Assembly (NCBI GenBank): GCA_934254825.1
Contig: CAKQMB010000007.1
Location: 62,001 to 126,000 of the forward strand
Length of the DNA stretch: 64,000 bases
Reading direction: 5' to 3'
Origin: an uncultured Clostridia bacterium
Lineage (GTDB): Bacteria; Bacillota; Clostridia; Christensenellales; Borkfalkiaceae
The position numbers and the translations under genes are program-made. Under the pieces are notes generated by a model. The model had not been told where the DNA came from, ran no database searches, and worked only from the letters and a program-made list of their open reading frames with translations. The stretch's first letter is position 1, and the number at the start of each line of letters is the position of its first letter. This document shows, piece by piece, positions 23,353 through 33,135 of this stretch.

Positions 23353-26300
23353 TTATAAAATTTCTATCGTTTCAAGCGTGAAAAGATTTAAAATCACCGC
23401 TTTTTTGACTTTGAGTCTGAGTATTCTTTCGACAGCTTTTTTATATAAAATAAGCTGCGCGCGATACGTTTCCGCGACGTGTTCGGCGTTTTTCATAGAA
23501 GCTTTGTAATCCACGATGATCGCTTCGCCGTCTTTAATCGCGAGAAGGTCGATAACGCCCTGAACCAGTATTTCGCCCGAGGACTTGTAACCGACTTCTT
23601 TTGCGGAATAGTTTGCCATAAACGGCTGTTCTCTGTAAATTTCGTAGCCGTCTATTTCGCCGAACAGCTTGCAGTTTATAACCCTTTGCAAAACGTTTTT
23701 ATCGAGAAGTTTGGCTTCCTTTTCGGAAAGATCACCTTGCGAAAGTTGCCGTATAAGTTCGTTATCGGCACTTTTTTCATTAAAGTCTCGGTTTTGCAAA
23801 AACTTATGATAAGCCGTTCCGACCTCGTTTCTTTCCGCGTCCGTATCGTCCGAAACGGTGAAAACGACCTTTCCGTTCCCCTCGTAAACTTCGCTTAAAG
23901 AAAGCTTTTCGGCTTTGAACAAATTTTCGCCGCCGACCGCCGAACCCGCTTCTTCCGTAAGCTTCGTAACGCTGTTTTTGACGGGAAGAACGGTTTCGGA
24001 CTCGTAAGGATAAGCAAATTCGAGACCTTGAAGAATACGTTTTACGAGCGACTCCCTTTCCTCTCCGACGAGAATTTTTTCGGGTTTTTCGGCGCGCATA
24101 TTCCGAGCGATTTCTTCCTTGTCGTGGAAAATCACGGGCATATCCGTTTCCGAAAAGAAATCGACGAATTTTCTCGCGAGCGAAGCCGTGGACTCGTTCC
24201 TCTCTTTCGGCAAATCGACCGACGACACGAGGTGAAGCCTGGACTGCGCCCTCGTCATGGCGACGTATAAAAGTCTGAGTTCCTCCCGCGCTCCGTCCCG
24301 ACGTTTTTCGGCTTTGATAACGGCGCGTTTGAGAGTGTCCGTTTTTGTCATTGTTTCCTCGTCGAAAGCAAACGGCGCAAGACAACGCTTTCTCGAAAGG
24401 AGAAGATTTTCGCGCTCGTCCATGGCGTTGAACTGCCGCCCGAGCCCCGCAATGATAACGACGGGGAATTCGAGACCTTTCGAAGCGTGCATACTCATAA
24501 CCGAAACGGAATTGCTTCCGCCCGCCTTAGAAACGGCAAGATCGTTCCCCGCGTTTTCGAGCTTATTCAAAAACTCTCTCACGCTGAGTTTCTTTCCGTC
24601 TTTTTCGGCTTCGGCAATAAATCTGTTGACTCTTTCGAGCCTTAATTCGCCGAGCCGACCCGTTAAAATTTCGAGATCGAGCGAGCAGTCTCTTATAATG
24701 CCCGCAAGAAGTTCGCCCGCCCCCTCGAACTCGGCAAGCAGACGGATTTTCTTGAAATACTCGTCGAAACGGGTGAGTTTGAGCCTGATTTCCTCGTCTT
24801 TGCCGTTATTTATATAATATTCGACGCAATCGAGGAAGGTCGGCAAGCGCGAACCGCCGCTTTTCCCCGCGGAAACGGGGGTTTCGGCTCTTATGACCGC
24901 AAGTTCTTCCTCGTCGAGACCGCCGATCGAACTTTTCAAAGTCGCGATAAGCGGCGCGTCGTCGGCATAAAAATCGATAAGTTTCAAAACGTCGGTCAAA
25001 AGCTTGATTTCGGGGTATTCGGTTATCGGGTCTTTCGCGACCGACGTAACGGGAATATTGAGCCTCGAAAGCGTTTTTATAACGTCGGTGGCAAACCCTT
25101 TGGAATTTCTGAGCAGAACGACTATATCCTTAGGCTCCACGTCCCGATATTCGCCCGTTTTCACATCGAAAACTTTCTGTTCGAGTTCCTTTTCGATAAG
25201 CTCGCCGACGAGCAGTCCTTCGTAAAAACTATCGGGTTTTTCGGGGGCGGTTGCGTCTTTAACGAGGTCGTAAACGCCGACGGGCGGCTCTTTTTTCTCG
25301 TTTTCGCCCGTAATGACGTGCATATAAGTTTCGCCCGTTTTTTCGGGATAAAGTTTGCCGAAAATCATCGGATGTTTCGCGTAATCCGTACCCGAATTTT
25401 TCTCCGTCATCGTGACCGAAAACACTTTATTCACCGCCGCAAGCACGCCTTCCGCCGAACGGAAATTTTCGGAAAGCCACACGGCTTTGCCTTCGCCGCC
25501 GGTAAACCTCGCGAATTTCTCGGCGAAAATATCGGGATTGCAACCTCGGAAAGCGTAAATACACTGTTTTACGTCGCCGACCATAAACAGATTGTCTGGC
25601 GCGACGAGATTTAAAATAGCCTCCTGAACGCCGTTTACGTCCTGATATTCGTCGCAAAAAGCATATTTATACTTGTTCCGCACCGATTTCAAGGCGTCAG
25701 GAGCCGTGGAAAGAAGTTTATACGTTAAATGTTCGAGGTCGGAAAAGTCCGCGAGCGACTCCTCGCTTTTCAGTTCGTCGTATTCCTTTTTATATAAAAG
25801 CGTGAGCCGTGACAACGCCGCAACCGTGCGTTTTGTCGATAAAAACGCGTTTTTCGCGCTTTCTTCCCCGTCGGGGAATAAGGACGAGCAGTCGGCGCAC
25901 AGCTTCGCGAGCTTCTTTTTCAGTTCGTCGAAGTATTTTTTTTCGGCTTCCGCGTCTTTCGGCACGGACGGCGCGCGGCATATCGGTTCGAGACTCGCCG
26001 AAACGAGTTCGGTAAGAGTTTTTGCCGAGATCATTCCCGAAATCTTGAACAAAACGCCGTCGAAATACTCGTCGAGTTTTTTAACCTCGCACGCTTCGAG
26101 CGTTTTTTTGGTTTCCGCAAACGAAATCTTCAAAGCCGAAGCCCTTTCTTTAAGCCCCTCGGCTATTTCGTTTTCTATCTCTTTAAATTCTTCTTCTGTC
26201 GGCTCTTTCCCGCATCTTTCGATAAAGGCTTCGGGGTCTTTTTCGGAAAGAGCGAACTCCGTAAGCCTTTTCACGGTATTTTTCAGTTCGCCGTCGCTTC

Positions 26301-26796
26301 TGCCCGATCTGAAAATACGAACGAGATATAAAAAGTCCTCGTCGCCGCTTTCGTAAAGCTCGCGGAACACGTTTTCCGCGGCGGCGTTTCTTATTTCGTC
26401 CGCGGCGGACTCGTCTGCGACTTTAAACGTCGGGTCGAGACCGATTTCGTAAAAATACGCGCGCAGAATGTCGGCGCAGAATTTGTGGATCGTCGAAATG
26501 CTCGCCGTAGGCACTTCTTCGAGCGCGGCGCGGATTTTCGAGTTGTCTCCGCCCGTTATCAGTCTTTTTCTGAGCGCGGAAACGAGTTTTTGTTTCATTT
26601 CCGCCGCGGCGGCTTCGGTGAACGTTACGGCGAGAATTTCCGAAACCCTCGCTTTTCCGTCCAGAACGAGTTTTATGAGCCGTTCGATCATAACGAAGGT
26701 TTTTCCGCTCCCCGCGGAAGCGGAAACGAGCATATTTCCTTCCGTTTCGTTCACGGCATACCTTTGGTCGGGCGTGAATTTATCTTTATTTTCCAT
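23353..26796 (-). CDS. addA: AddA: helicase-nuclease subunit A of the AddAB recombination complex
   Basis: 1147 aa. It is a UvrD-like superfamily 1A helicase with Walker A SASAGSGKT (about residues 26-34), motif Ia LAVTFTEAAAAEMK, motif II DEYQDVN, motif VI LLYVAMTRAQ, and a C-terminal RecB-family nuclease block (VQGVIDLL, IIVDYKAS). With AddB it processes double-strand ends and switches at a Chi-like site for RecA-mediated repair. ATG 26796 fits the GGGGGTG site; a GTG at 26805 is the alternative. It overlaps the addB stop by about 11 nt, so translation is coupled. Confidence 0.96.
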   Translation of the reverse strand: MENKDKFTPDQRYAVNETEGNMLVSASAGSGKTFVMIERLIKLVLDGKARVSEILAVTFTEAAAAEMKQKLVSALRKRLITGGDNSKIRAALEEVPTASISTIHKFCADILRAYFYEIGLDPTFKVADESAADEIRNAAAENVFRELYESGDEDFLYLVRIFRSGRSDGELKNTVKRLTEFALSEKDPEAFIERCGKEPTEEEFKEIENEIAEGLKERASALKISFAETKKTLEACEVKKLDEYFDGVLFKISGMISAKTLTELVSASLEPICRAPSVPKDAEAEKKYFDELKKKLAKLCADCSSLFPDGEESAKNAFLSTKRTVAALSRLTLLYKKEYDELKSEESLADFSDLEHLTYKLLSTAPDALKSVRNKYKYAFCDEYQDVNGVQEAILNLVAPDNLFMVGDVKQCIYAFRGCNPDIFAEKFARFTGGEGKAVWLSENFRSAEGVLAAVNKVFSVTMTEKNSGTDYAKHPMIFGKLYPEKTGETYMHVITGENEKKEPPVGVYDLVKDATAPEKPDSFYEGLLVGELIEKELEQKVFDVKTGEYRDVEPKDIVVLLRNSKGFATDVIKTLSRLNIPVTSVAKDPITEYPEIKLLTDVLKLIDFYADDAPLIATLKSSIGGLDEEELAVIRAETPVSAGKSGGSRLPTFLDCVEYYINNGKDEEIRLKLTRFDEYFKKIRLLAEFEGAGELLAGIIRDCSLDLEILTGRLGELRLERVNRFIAEAEKDGKKLSVREFLNKLENAGNDLAVSKAGGSNSVSVMSMHASKGLEFPVVIIAGLGRQFNAMDERENLLLSRKRCLAPFAFDEETMTKTDTLKRAVIKAEKRRDGAREELRLLYVAMTRAQSRLHLVSSVDLPKERNESTASLARKFVDFFSETDMPVIFHDKEEIARNMRAEKPEKILVGEERESLVKRILQGLEFAYPYESETVLPVKNSVTKLTEEAGSAVGGENLFKAEKLSLSEVYEGNGKVVFTVSDDTDAERNEVGTAYHKFLQNRDFNEKSADNELIRQLSQGDLSEKEAKLLDKNVLQRVINCKLFGEIDGYEIYREQPFMANYSAKEVGYKSSGEILVQGVIDLLAIKDGEAIIVDYKASMKNAEHVAETYRAQLILYKKAVERILRLKVKKAVILNLFTLETIEIL

Positions 26797-29700
26797 TGCG
26801 TTCACCCCCTGTCTTGTCGTTTATCCTTTCTTCGTTTGTCGTTTCTTTTTGCGGAGCGCCGTCGGTCTTTTCGTCGGAATATGCGGCTTCGACGATCGTT
26901 TCGGACTTAACGTCCGTCACTTTTCTCTCCTTAAAGCCCGCGTCTTCGTCGTAACCGCAGATCGAACCGTACTCGCAGTACGCGCACGCGTCTTTATACG
27001 GCGAAGCCACCATGACCCCGTCCGTAATATCCGAAACGGCGTTTTCGGCAAGCTTTAACGCATATTTCATATAGCCTTGCAATTCCACGCCGTCGCATAA
27101 ACTTCCCGTGAGCTTTCCGCTCCGTTTGTCCGTTTTAACGTTTATAAGCTCGCTTTTGCCGTTTTTTTCGATATTTTTATCGGTTGCGGAAATAATTTCG
27201 TCGGTGCAAAGCGTTTTTCCCGCCATAACGGTGCGGTCTTCGTCGGGCTTTTTGAAAGAGTCGTTCACCGAATAGTAATACGCGCCCGCAGGCTCTTCCA
27301 TCGCTTTGACGAAAGCGTTCATATAAAGGTAAAGCTGAATATTCTGCCCCGTGTAAAACTTTTCGTCCTTGACTTTTTCGCCGACGTTACCCGTTTTGTA
27401 ATCGATTATGCGAACGTAGTTTTTATACTTGTCGACCCTGTCCGCTTTACCGTAAAGTTTATAACGTTCGCCTTTTTTCGTGACGAGGGGCAGAGATTTG
27501 TATTCCGACCAATCCGAAAACCAGACTTCCTCGCCGACGGGGCGGAAACCCGATTGTTTAAACTCTTCGTAAATATTAAGGCAAAGTTTTTTGCCTTCCT
27601 TTTCGGTGAGTTTCAAGGCGAACGCAAAGTCTCCGCGATGCGCGAATTTCACGATTTCGGGATCGGAGAGAGCGGCGGAAATAACTTCGTCGGCAAGAAT
27701 TTCGGCTTTTTCGTCGGTATCGGCTTCATCCATACGCTTTACGAAATTTTCGGCGATATCGTGAAGCACGTTACCGAAATCGAGCGAACGGACTTTATCC
27801 GTTATTTTGTCCGCCGCTCCGAGACAATGCTTGATGAAACATTTATACGGGCAGGAATAGTAACATTCTATCTTGCTCGCCGAAACCCTGCCGAGCGCGA
27901 AATAATTTTCGACCGGCAGTTTCTTTCTCACCGCGATCTGTTTATCCACCCTTTGAAGAAGCTTTTTCGCATAAGGAAGTTTGTCTCCGTTTTCGTAAGT
28001 TTTTAAGGCGGCTAAAAACGAGGAAGCGGCAGTTAACGAACTTATAGCCCCGTTTTTGAAGTCCGATGACTCTTTTATGAGCGAGAAAAACGCGGGGCGG
28101 AGCCGAAGGTATCCGACCGAATCGTAGATATCTTTCGTTTCGCCCGTCTCGTCCTCTTTCTTGTTATAAAACGAGTTTATGTTGAACGGTTTTAACGGTT
28201 TTCCGTCCTTATCGCAGAAAATCCTTTCCATAAAATCTATAACGTCGCTTTTGACCGTCTGGTTTCCCGACGGAGAAAGCAGGCTGTAAGACATAAAAAG
28301 CCCGTCCGAAAAAGAGGCGAAGGCAAGACCCGCGGCTTCCTTTTCGCGCTTGTTCACCACGCTGATTTTAGGTTCTATCGCGACCGAAAGTTTTTCGAGA
28401 TCGGCGATATCGCTGTCGAGAAGAAGGGCGGTGTCGCTTTTTACAAACGGCACGTCTCCGCTCAGTCCCGCCGCGAAAAGATAGCGGAACCGCTTATATC
28501 TGCAATCTTTAAGTTCGGCGACGTAAACGCAATCGGAAAACTGCGGAATAATGCCTACTTCGCAGGCGTCGAAACCTGCTTCGAGGAGCTTGGAAAACTC
28601 CGAAACCCCGACCTCGTCGCTTCCGAGAACTTCGCCCGCTCTTTTCATGGTGTCGATAACTTTATCTACGGCGGAAGTCAAAAACGCGCTTTCTTCGTTT
28701 GCGTTTATCGCGAGAAGTTTTTCTTCCGTGATCTTCACGTTGTCGTCGACATACGCGTTTTCGATAAAATCGAGCAGGATTTTAACGTATTCGTCGGCTC
28801 TTCCTTTTCTTTTTATTTTGCCGAGAGTCGTTGCGAGAACGTCTCGTTTCGCGCTTATGAAAAGGTCGTCCGAAACGGGGAAAGTCGTATCGAGAAAGAG
28901 TTTTCCCGTGACCGTTTTCCCGATAAGTTCGCGGATAAAAGAGTCCGAAATTCCCTTGTCGGAAATAAACAACGGGTTAGAAATTATCCCGCGTATCTCT
29001 TTCATGTCCGCACCTCTCGCGGCGGCTTTCAGAACGCCGATTATAAGTCTTGAAAGGGGGTGCGAGGAAAGCTGACGTTTTTCGTCGGAAAAATAGGGGA
29101 TGCCGTAATCTTTAAACGTTCTTTTTATTCTCAAAGAATACTTCGACATATCTCCCGCGGCTAAGCAGAAATCGGAATATCTCATTCCTTTCGCCGTCAC
29201 GAAATAGGTTATTCTCTTCGCTATGAAATCGACTTCGTCGTCAATGGTCTTTGCTTCGAAAATGTGCGTTTTATCGCTATATAGACCGACTTTTGCAAAG
29301 CGATGATGATCGAAAAGCCCGTCTAAAACGGCTTGTTGTTCTTTGCTCGTTTCTTCCTTTTCGTCCTCTTTTGTAACGGTTTTGTCAAGCCTTTTTATAA
29401 AACCAAAAAACTCGTTGCAGTAAAGATTTTCGTTTTTGCCGTAAACGGCGAAAACGTCCACGGACAAAGCCGTTCCGGAAAGGGTTTTTATTATTTCGCA
29501 AATCTGCTTCGTGAGAGACGAATAGCCGACGATAACGACTTTCGAATTTCTGATTTCTTTATCGTTTTTAAGAAGCGACGGCATTTCGTCGAGCGCGCCG
29601 CTCTGATCGGAAAGTCCTCTTTGCTTTAAAAATTTCTCGTATTCGGCGTAAACGAGCGCGACGTCCGAAATCTTCGCCCGTACGTTTTCCCTGCAACCGT

Positions 29701-30100
29701 CTAAGGCTTCGGTAATCTCCCGCGGCGTTACCTTGGCGGATTTTAATTGAGCGATAAGCTCGCTCGTTTCGAACGCGAACGACGGGGAAGAGGTGAGCTT
29801 GGATAAAGCTTTGAGTTCGCCTTTGAGATTTCCGAGGATTTTTTTGACCACGATAGCCGAACTTTCTTTGGTAAGCGCGTTTTTCGAAAGAGATTTCGAA
29901 GAAACGTATCTGCCGAAAGTCAAAACCTCGGCGTTGAACGTTCCCCCGAGTTTTTCGGCGATCGCTTTTTCCACGGAAAGGGTAAGCTTGTCCTCGCAGA
30001 AAATAACAAGCCCAACGCTCGGAAAAACGCCGTTTTCCGCGGCAAAATCCGCCGCGGCGTCTATACAGGAATAATAAGTTTTTCTCCCGTGTAAAATCAT
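26786..30100 (-). CDS. addB: AddB: nuclease subunit B of the AddAB complex
   Basis: 1104 aa. The N-terminal helicase-like half is degenerate. The C-terminal third has a RecB-type nuclease (YGKADRVD, VRIIDYKTG) framed by the four cysteines of the AddB [4Fe-4S] cluster: one in IECYYSCPYKCF and three in CAYCEYGSIC. The Walker A of classical AddB (GxxGSGKT) is not obvious at the N-terminus, so this subunit may not bind ATP. A TGATATAAT extended -10 lies at 30145-30150 on the minus strand. It forms an operon with addA. Confidence 0.92.
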   Translation of the reverse strand: MILHGRKTYYSCIDAAADFAAENGVFPSVGLVIFCEDKLTLSVEKAIAEKLGGTFNAEVLTFGRYVSSKSLSKNALTKESSAIVVKKILGNLKGELKALSKLTSSPSFAFETSELIAQLKSAKVTPREITEALDGCRENVRAKISDVALVYAEYEKFLKQRGLSDQSGALDEMPSLLKNDKEIRNSKVVIVGYSSLTKQICEIIKTLSGTALSVDVFAVYGKNENLYCNEFFGFIKRLDKTVTKEDEKEETSKEQQAVLDGLFDHHRFAKVGLYSDKTHIFEAKTIDDEVDFIAKRITYFVTAKGMRYSDFCLAAGDMSKYSLRIKRTFKDYGIPYFSDEKRQLSSHPLSRLIIGVLKAAARGADMKEIRGIISNPLFISDKGISDSFIRELIGKTVTGKLFLDTTFPVSDDLFISAKRDVLATTLGKIKRKGRADEYVKILLDFIENAYVDDNVKITEEKLLAINANEESAFLTSAVDKVIDTMKRAGEVLGSDEVGVSEFSKLLEAGFDACEVGIIPQFSDCVYVAELKDCRYKRFRYLFAAGLSGDVPFVKSDTALLLDSDIADLEKLSVAIEPKISVVNKREKEAAGLAFASFSDGLFMSYSLLSPSGNQTVKSDVIDFMERIFCDKDGKPLKPFNINSFYNKKEDETGETKDIYDSVGYLRLRPAFFSLIKESSDFKNGAISSLTAASSFLAALKTYENGDKLPYAKKLLQRVDKQIAVRKKLPVENYFALGRVSASKIECYYSCPYKCFIKHCLGAADKITDKVRSLDFGNVLHDIAENFVKRMDEADTDEKAEILADEVISAALSDPEIVKFAHRGDFAFALKLTEKEGKKLCLNIYEEFKQSGFRPVGEEVWFSDWSEYKSLPLVTKKGERYKLYGKADRVDKYKNYVRIIDYKTGNVGEKVKDEKFYTGQNIQLYLYMNAFVKAMEEPAGAYYYSVNDSFKKPDEDRTVMAGKTLCTDEIISATDKNIEKNGKSELINVKTDKRSGKLTGSLCDGVELQGYMKYALKLAENAVSDITDGVMVASPYKDACAYCEYGSICGYDEDAGFKERKVTDVKSETIVEAAYSDEKTDGAPQKETTNEERINDKTGGERNGK

Positions 30101-30269
30101 TTATTTACCCCTTTACTGTCGTTTGCAGAGAAATTTACAAGCAAATTATATCACACGCCGCAAAAAAACTCCATAAGTATATTGTGAAAATTTGTTTTTA
30201 TTACGTTTTTTGTTTTCTTTTTGCCTGTTTTATGTTAAAATACTTAAAAAGCTCTTTCGGAGATATATA

Positions 30270-31343
30270 ATGAAAAAGAAAATTCTCGCGGCGATTTCGC
30301 TCACTCTTTCCGTTTTAGCCTTTGCGGGCTGTTCGGGATCGGCGTCGGAAACCGCTTACGTCGGTTCGTACTGGAACAAAGACACGACGAACGAAACACC
30401 CGTCGGCAAAACCGAAACACTCGAATATATCGTCGAATCGGACGACGGTTCCAACAAACTCTGGAACAACGCCCGCAAAAACGACAATCTTTCTTTCAAA
30501 ACCGTAAGCGTTACGGACGAAAACGGAAAAACCGTCGCTTCGTCCTATAAAACGGTTCTGACCGCCAACGAGGACGGAACTTACGTTTATAAAACGACCC
30601 TTTCCGTTTACGGACAATACGAAACGGGCGACACGGTGAAAGACGTTGCCGACGTTACCGAAACCGAAACGACTTTCGGCGATTACAACAAAGGTTTCGC
30701 GCCGATAAAATCGGTTAAAACGGTTTTAAACACCGTTCCTTATTCTTCGGGAAATTCTTACGAGTTCAGACAAACGCATTACCGTTCGACTACGACCTAC
30801 GAAGGCAACGACGCGACCGTAAAAATAGAAATTCTCGAAGGCGATCAAAGCCCCGAACAATTCACGGAACGTGCGAAAAAGGATATTTCGATAAGCAAAT
30901 ACAACAAAAAAGCTTATATCGACAACAATCTTATCCTGCTTTTGTTCAGAAACTTCAAACACGAAGCGAATATGAGCTATTCGTTCAGAGCGATCGAAGC
31001 TCTTTCGGGAGAACTTCAAAGCGTTACGGGATCGATTTACACGAGAACCGCAACCGACAGCAAGAACTCCGCTTCGCTCGAATATCTCGTAACTTCGCCG
31101 CTTCTTAAAAACGTTCAGCTCGGAACTTCGCCCCGTCACGACTATTCGTTCAACGTGGTGAGAATGGATTTCTCGACTTCGGGTTCCACCGGTCAGAATT
31201 TTATGCGCGCCTACTATGCTCAAAGTTACGAGGGCGCTTCGGAATCGAACTCCGCGAGACATATTCCCGTTATGATCGCTCAGCCGATGATTTTAAACAC
31301 GGGTTTCCTCGTTTACTCTATCAAAACGGCAACGTTTATGTAA
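30270..31343 (+). CDS. Predicted lipoprotein, function unknown
   Basis: 357 aa. The signal peptide ends in the lipobox AFAGC (about Cys20). The mature part is rich in Thr, Ser and Tyr with predicted beta-strand character (YVYKTTLSVYGQYETGD), and no domain is recognised. ATG 30270 follows CGGAGA; the frame is open for 26 codons upstream but without a ribosome site. It is monocistronic and ends in a strong terminator. Confidence 0.78.
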   Translation: MKKKILAAISLTLSVLAFAGCSGSASETAYVGSYWNKDTTNETPVGKTETLEYIVESDDGSNKLWNNARKNDNLSFKTVSVTDENGKTVASSYKTVLTANEDGTYVYKTTLSVYGQYETGDTVKDVADVTETETTFGDYNKGFAPIKSVKTVLNTVPYSSGNSYEFRQTHYRSTTTYEGNDATVKIEILEGDQSPEQFTERAKKDISISKYNKKAYIDNNLILLLFRNFKHEANMSYSFRAIEALSGELQSVTGSIYTRTATDSKNSASLEYLVTSPLLKNVQLGTSPRHDYSFNVVRMDFSTSGSTGQNFMRAYYAQSYEGASESNSARHIPVMIAQPMILNTGFLVYSIKTATFM

Positions 31344-31359
31344 TTTGAATTACGATATA

Positions 31360-31398
31360 AAAACCCGCCGCGGAACAGAAAGTTCCGCGGCGGGTTTT
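31360..31398. terminator. Bidirectional terminator between lipoprotein and gltX
   Basis: AAAACCCGCCGCGGAA (31360-31375) is perfectly complementary to 31383-31398, with T and A runs on either side. It serves two convergent genes. Confidence 0.9.
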
Positions 31399-31470
31399 AT
31401 TCGTTAATCGGCTTATAGACCGACTTTTTTATTTTGATCTGCGTTAAGGCATGCGGTATGTTTTGTCTTT

Positions 31471-32907
31471 TTAAGCTAATTTTTCTATCGACTTTTCTAT
31501 TCTCGCAAGCGTTTCTTCTTTACCTAAAAGCTCGGCTATTTCGGTCGCTCCGCCGGGAGTTACCGCCATACCCGTTATGGCAATTCTCATAACCCAGAAC
31601 ACCGATCCGCTCTTGACGCCCTTTTCTTTCGCCTTTTCGCTGAGCGACGAGAAGAGAACGTCGTTCGAAAAATCGTTTATATCCGAAAGCCAGTTTCTGA
31701 TTTCGGGAAGAAGATTTTTCGCGACCTCTTTATCGGTTTTGTTCTTCTTGTTTTCGAAAAGCGCGAGATCGTAATCGGGAAGAGAAACGATCCAGTCGAT
31801 TTTTTCGGGGATATCTCCTAAAACCTCGACTCTGCCGTGAAGGAGCTTCGCGATCTTTTTAAGATCGAATTTTCCGTTCACCGCGGATTTTTCGAGATAG
31901 GGGAGCGCGTGAGCGTAGAAATCTTCTTCGGAAAGTTCTCTTATATATTCGCCGTTGAGCCAACGAAGTTTCATTTCGTCGAAGATAGAGGGCGATTTGG
32001 AAATTCCGTCGAGAGAGAACATTTCGACCATTTCGGGAAGAGTCATTTTTTCCACGTTGCTCTTGGGCGACCAGCCGAGTAGCGCGACGTAGTTTATGAT
32101 AGCTTCTTTTAAATATCCTTTCTTTACGAAATCGTCGAAGTTCGCGTCTCCGTAACGTTTGGAGAGTTTTCTCGTCGCGTCCTTCATTATCGTGGGAAGG
32201 TGAATGTATTTCGGTCTTTCCCAACCGAACGCGTCGTACATAAGGTTGTATTTCGGCGTGGAAGAAAGGTATTCCGTTCCTCTTATAACGTGCGTGATAC
32301 CCATAAGGTGATCGTCTATAACGTTCGCGAAGTTATAAGTCGGCATACCGTCGCTCTTTATAAGAATATTGTCTTCGAGATCGGCGTAGTCGACCCTGAT
32401 CGTTCCGTAAACCATATCTTCGTATTCGCTGACGCCTTCGGAAGGTATGTTCTGACGGATAACGTAAGGCTCGCCCGCGGCAAGTCTTCTCTGAACTTCT
32501 TCTTTGGAAAGACCGAGACAATGCTTGTCGTACTTTCTGTTGCCGTTCTCGTCGGTCAAAGATTCCAGTCTTTCTTTGGAGCAGAAACAATAGTACGCGC
32601 CGCCGAGTTCTATAAGTTTTTCGGCGTATTTTTTATAAATTTCCTTTCTTTCGCTCTGAACGTACGGTCCGTAATCCCCGCCGACGTCCGGTCCTTCGTC
32701 GTAAATAAGTCCCGATTCGATAAGAGAGCTGTAAATAAGCTCGACCGCCCCTTCGACGTAACGCTGCTGATCGGTGTCTTCTATTCTCAAAATAAAATCG
32801 CCGCCGTTATGTTTGGCGTAAAGATAAGCGTAAAGGGCGGTTCTGAGTCCCCCCAGGTGCATAAATCCCGTAGGACTCGGCGCAAATCTCGTTCTGACTT
32901 TTTCCAT
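31471..32907 (-). CDS. gltX: Glutamyl-tRNA synthetase
   Basis: 478 aa class I synthetase. The HIGH-type motif is FAPSPTGFMHLGG (residues 8-20), and the KMSKS-type motif is KLSKRYGD (about 247-254). The zinc region holds YYCFCSKERLE. It charges tRNA-Glu, and in Clostridia possibly also tRNA-Gln before amidotransfer. Start follows GGAG. Confidence 0.97.
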   Translation of the reverse strand: MEKVRTRFAPSPTGFMHLGGLRTALYAYLYAKHNGGDFILRIEDTDQQRYVEGAVELIYSSLIESGLIYDEGPDVGGDYGPYVQSERKEIYKKYAEKLIELGGAYYCFCSKERLESLTDENGNRKYDKHCLGLSKEEVQRRLAAGEPYVIRQNIPSEGVSEYEDMVYGTIRVDYADLEDNILIKSDGMPTYNFANVIDDHLMGITHVIRGTEYLSSTPKYNLMYDAFGWERPKYIHLPTIMKDATRKLSKRYGDANFDDFVKKGYLKEAIINYVALLGWSPKSNVEKMTLPEMVEMFSLDGISKSPSIFDEMKLRWLNGEYIRELSEEDFYAHALPYLEKSAVNGKFDLKKIAKLLHGRVEVLGDIPEKIDWIVSLPDYDLALFENKKNKTDKEVAKNLLPEIRNWLSDINDFSNDVLFSSLSEKAKEKGVKSGSVFWVMRIAITGMAVTPGGATEIAELLGKEETLARIEKSIEKLA

Positions 32908-33018
32908 AATTCTCCTTGAAACAAAACCTTTTGCCCGCAGTCGATCAAATCAAACCCCGCGGATTTTTAAGGTTTCGCTAAAAAATTTTTCCGATTTTAA
33001 AAAATTTCGTATTTTTAT

Positions 33019-33047
33019 TTTACCATAAATAAAAAAAAGTGTATAAT
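33019..33047 (+). promoter_or_regulatory. Promoter of the M20 dipeptidase gene
   Basis: -35 TTTACC (33019-33024), 17 bp, -10 TATAAT (33042-33047). The gap 32908-33135 otherwise shows nothing clear. Confidence 0.55.
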
Positions 33048-33135
33048 GAATTTAAGCAACTTTTCGAATTTTTTAAAAAAACAAATTCGCGGCGGGCAAA
33101 ACCGCCTGTATAAACTTATATAAACGAGGTATTGT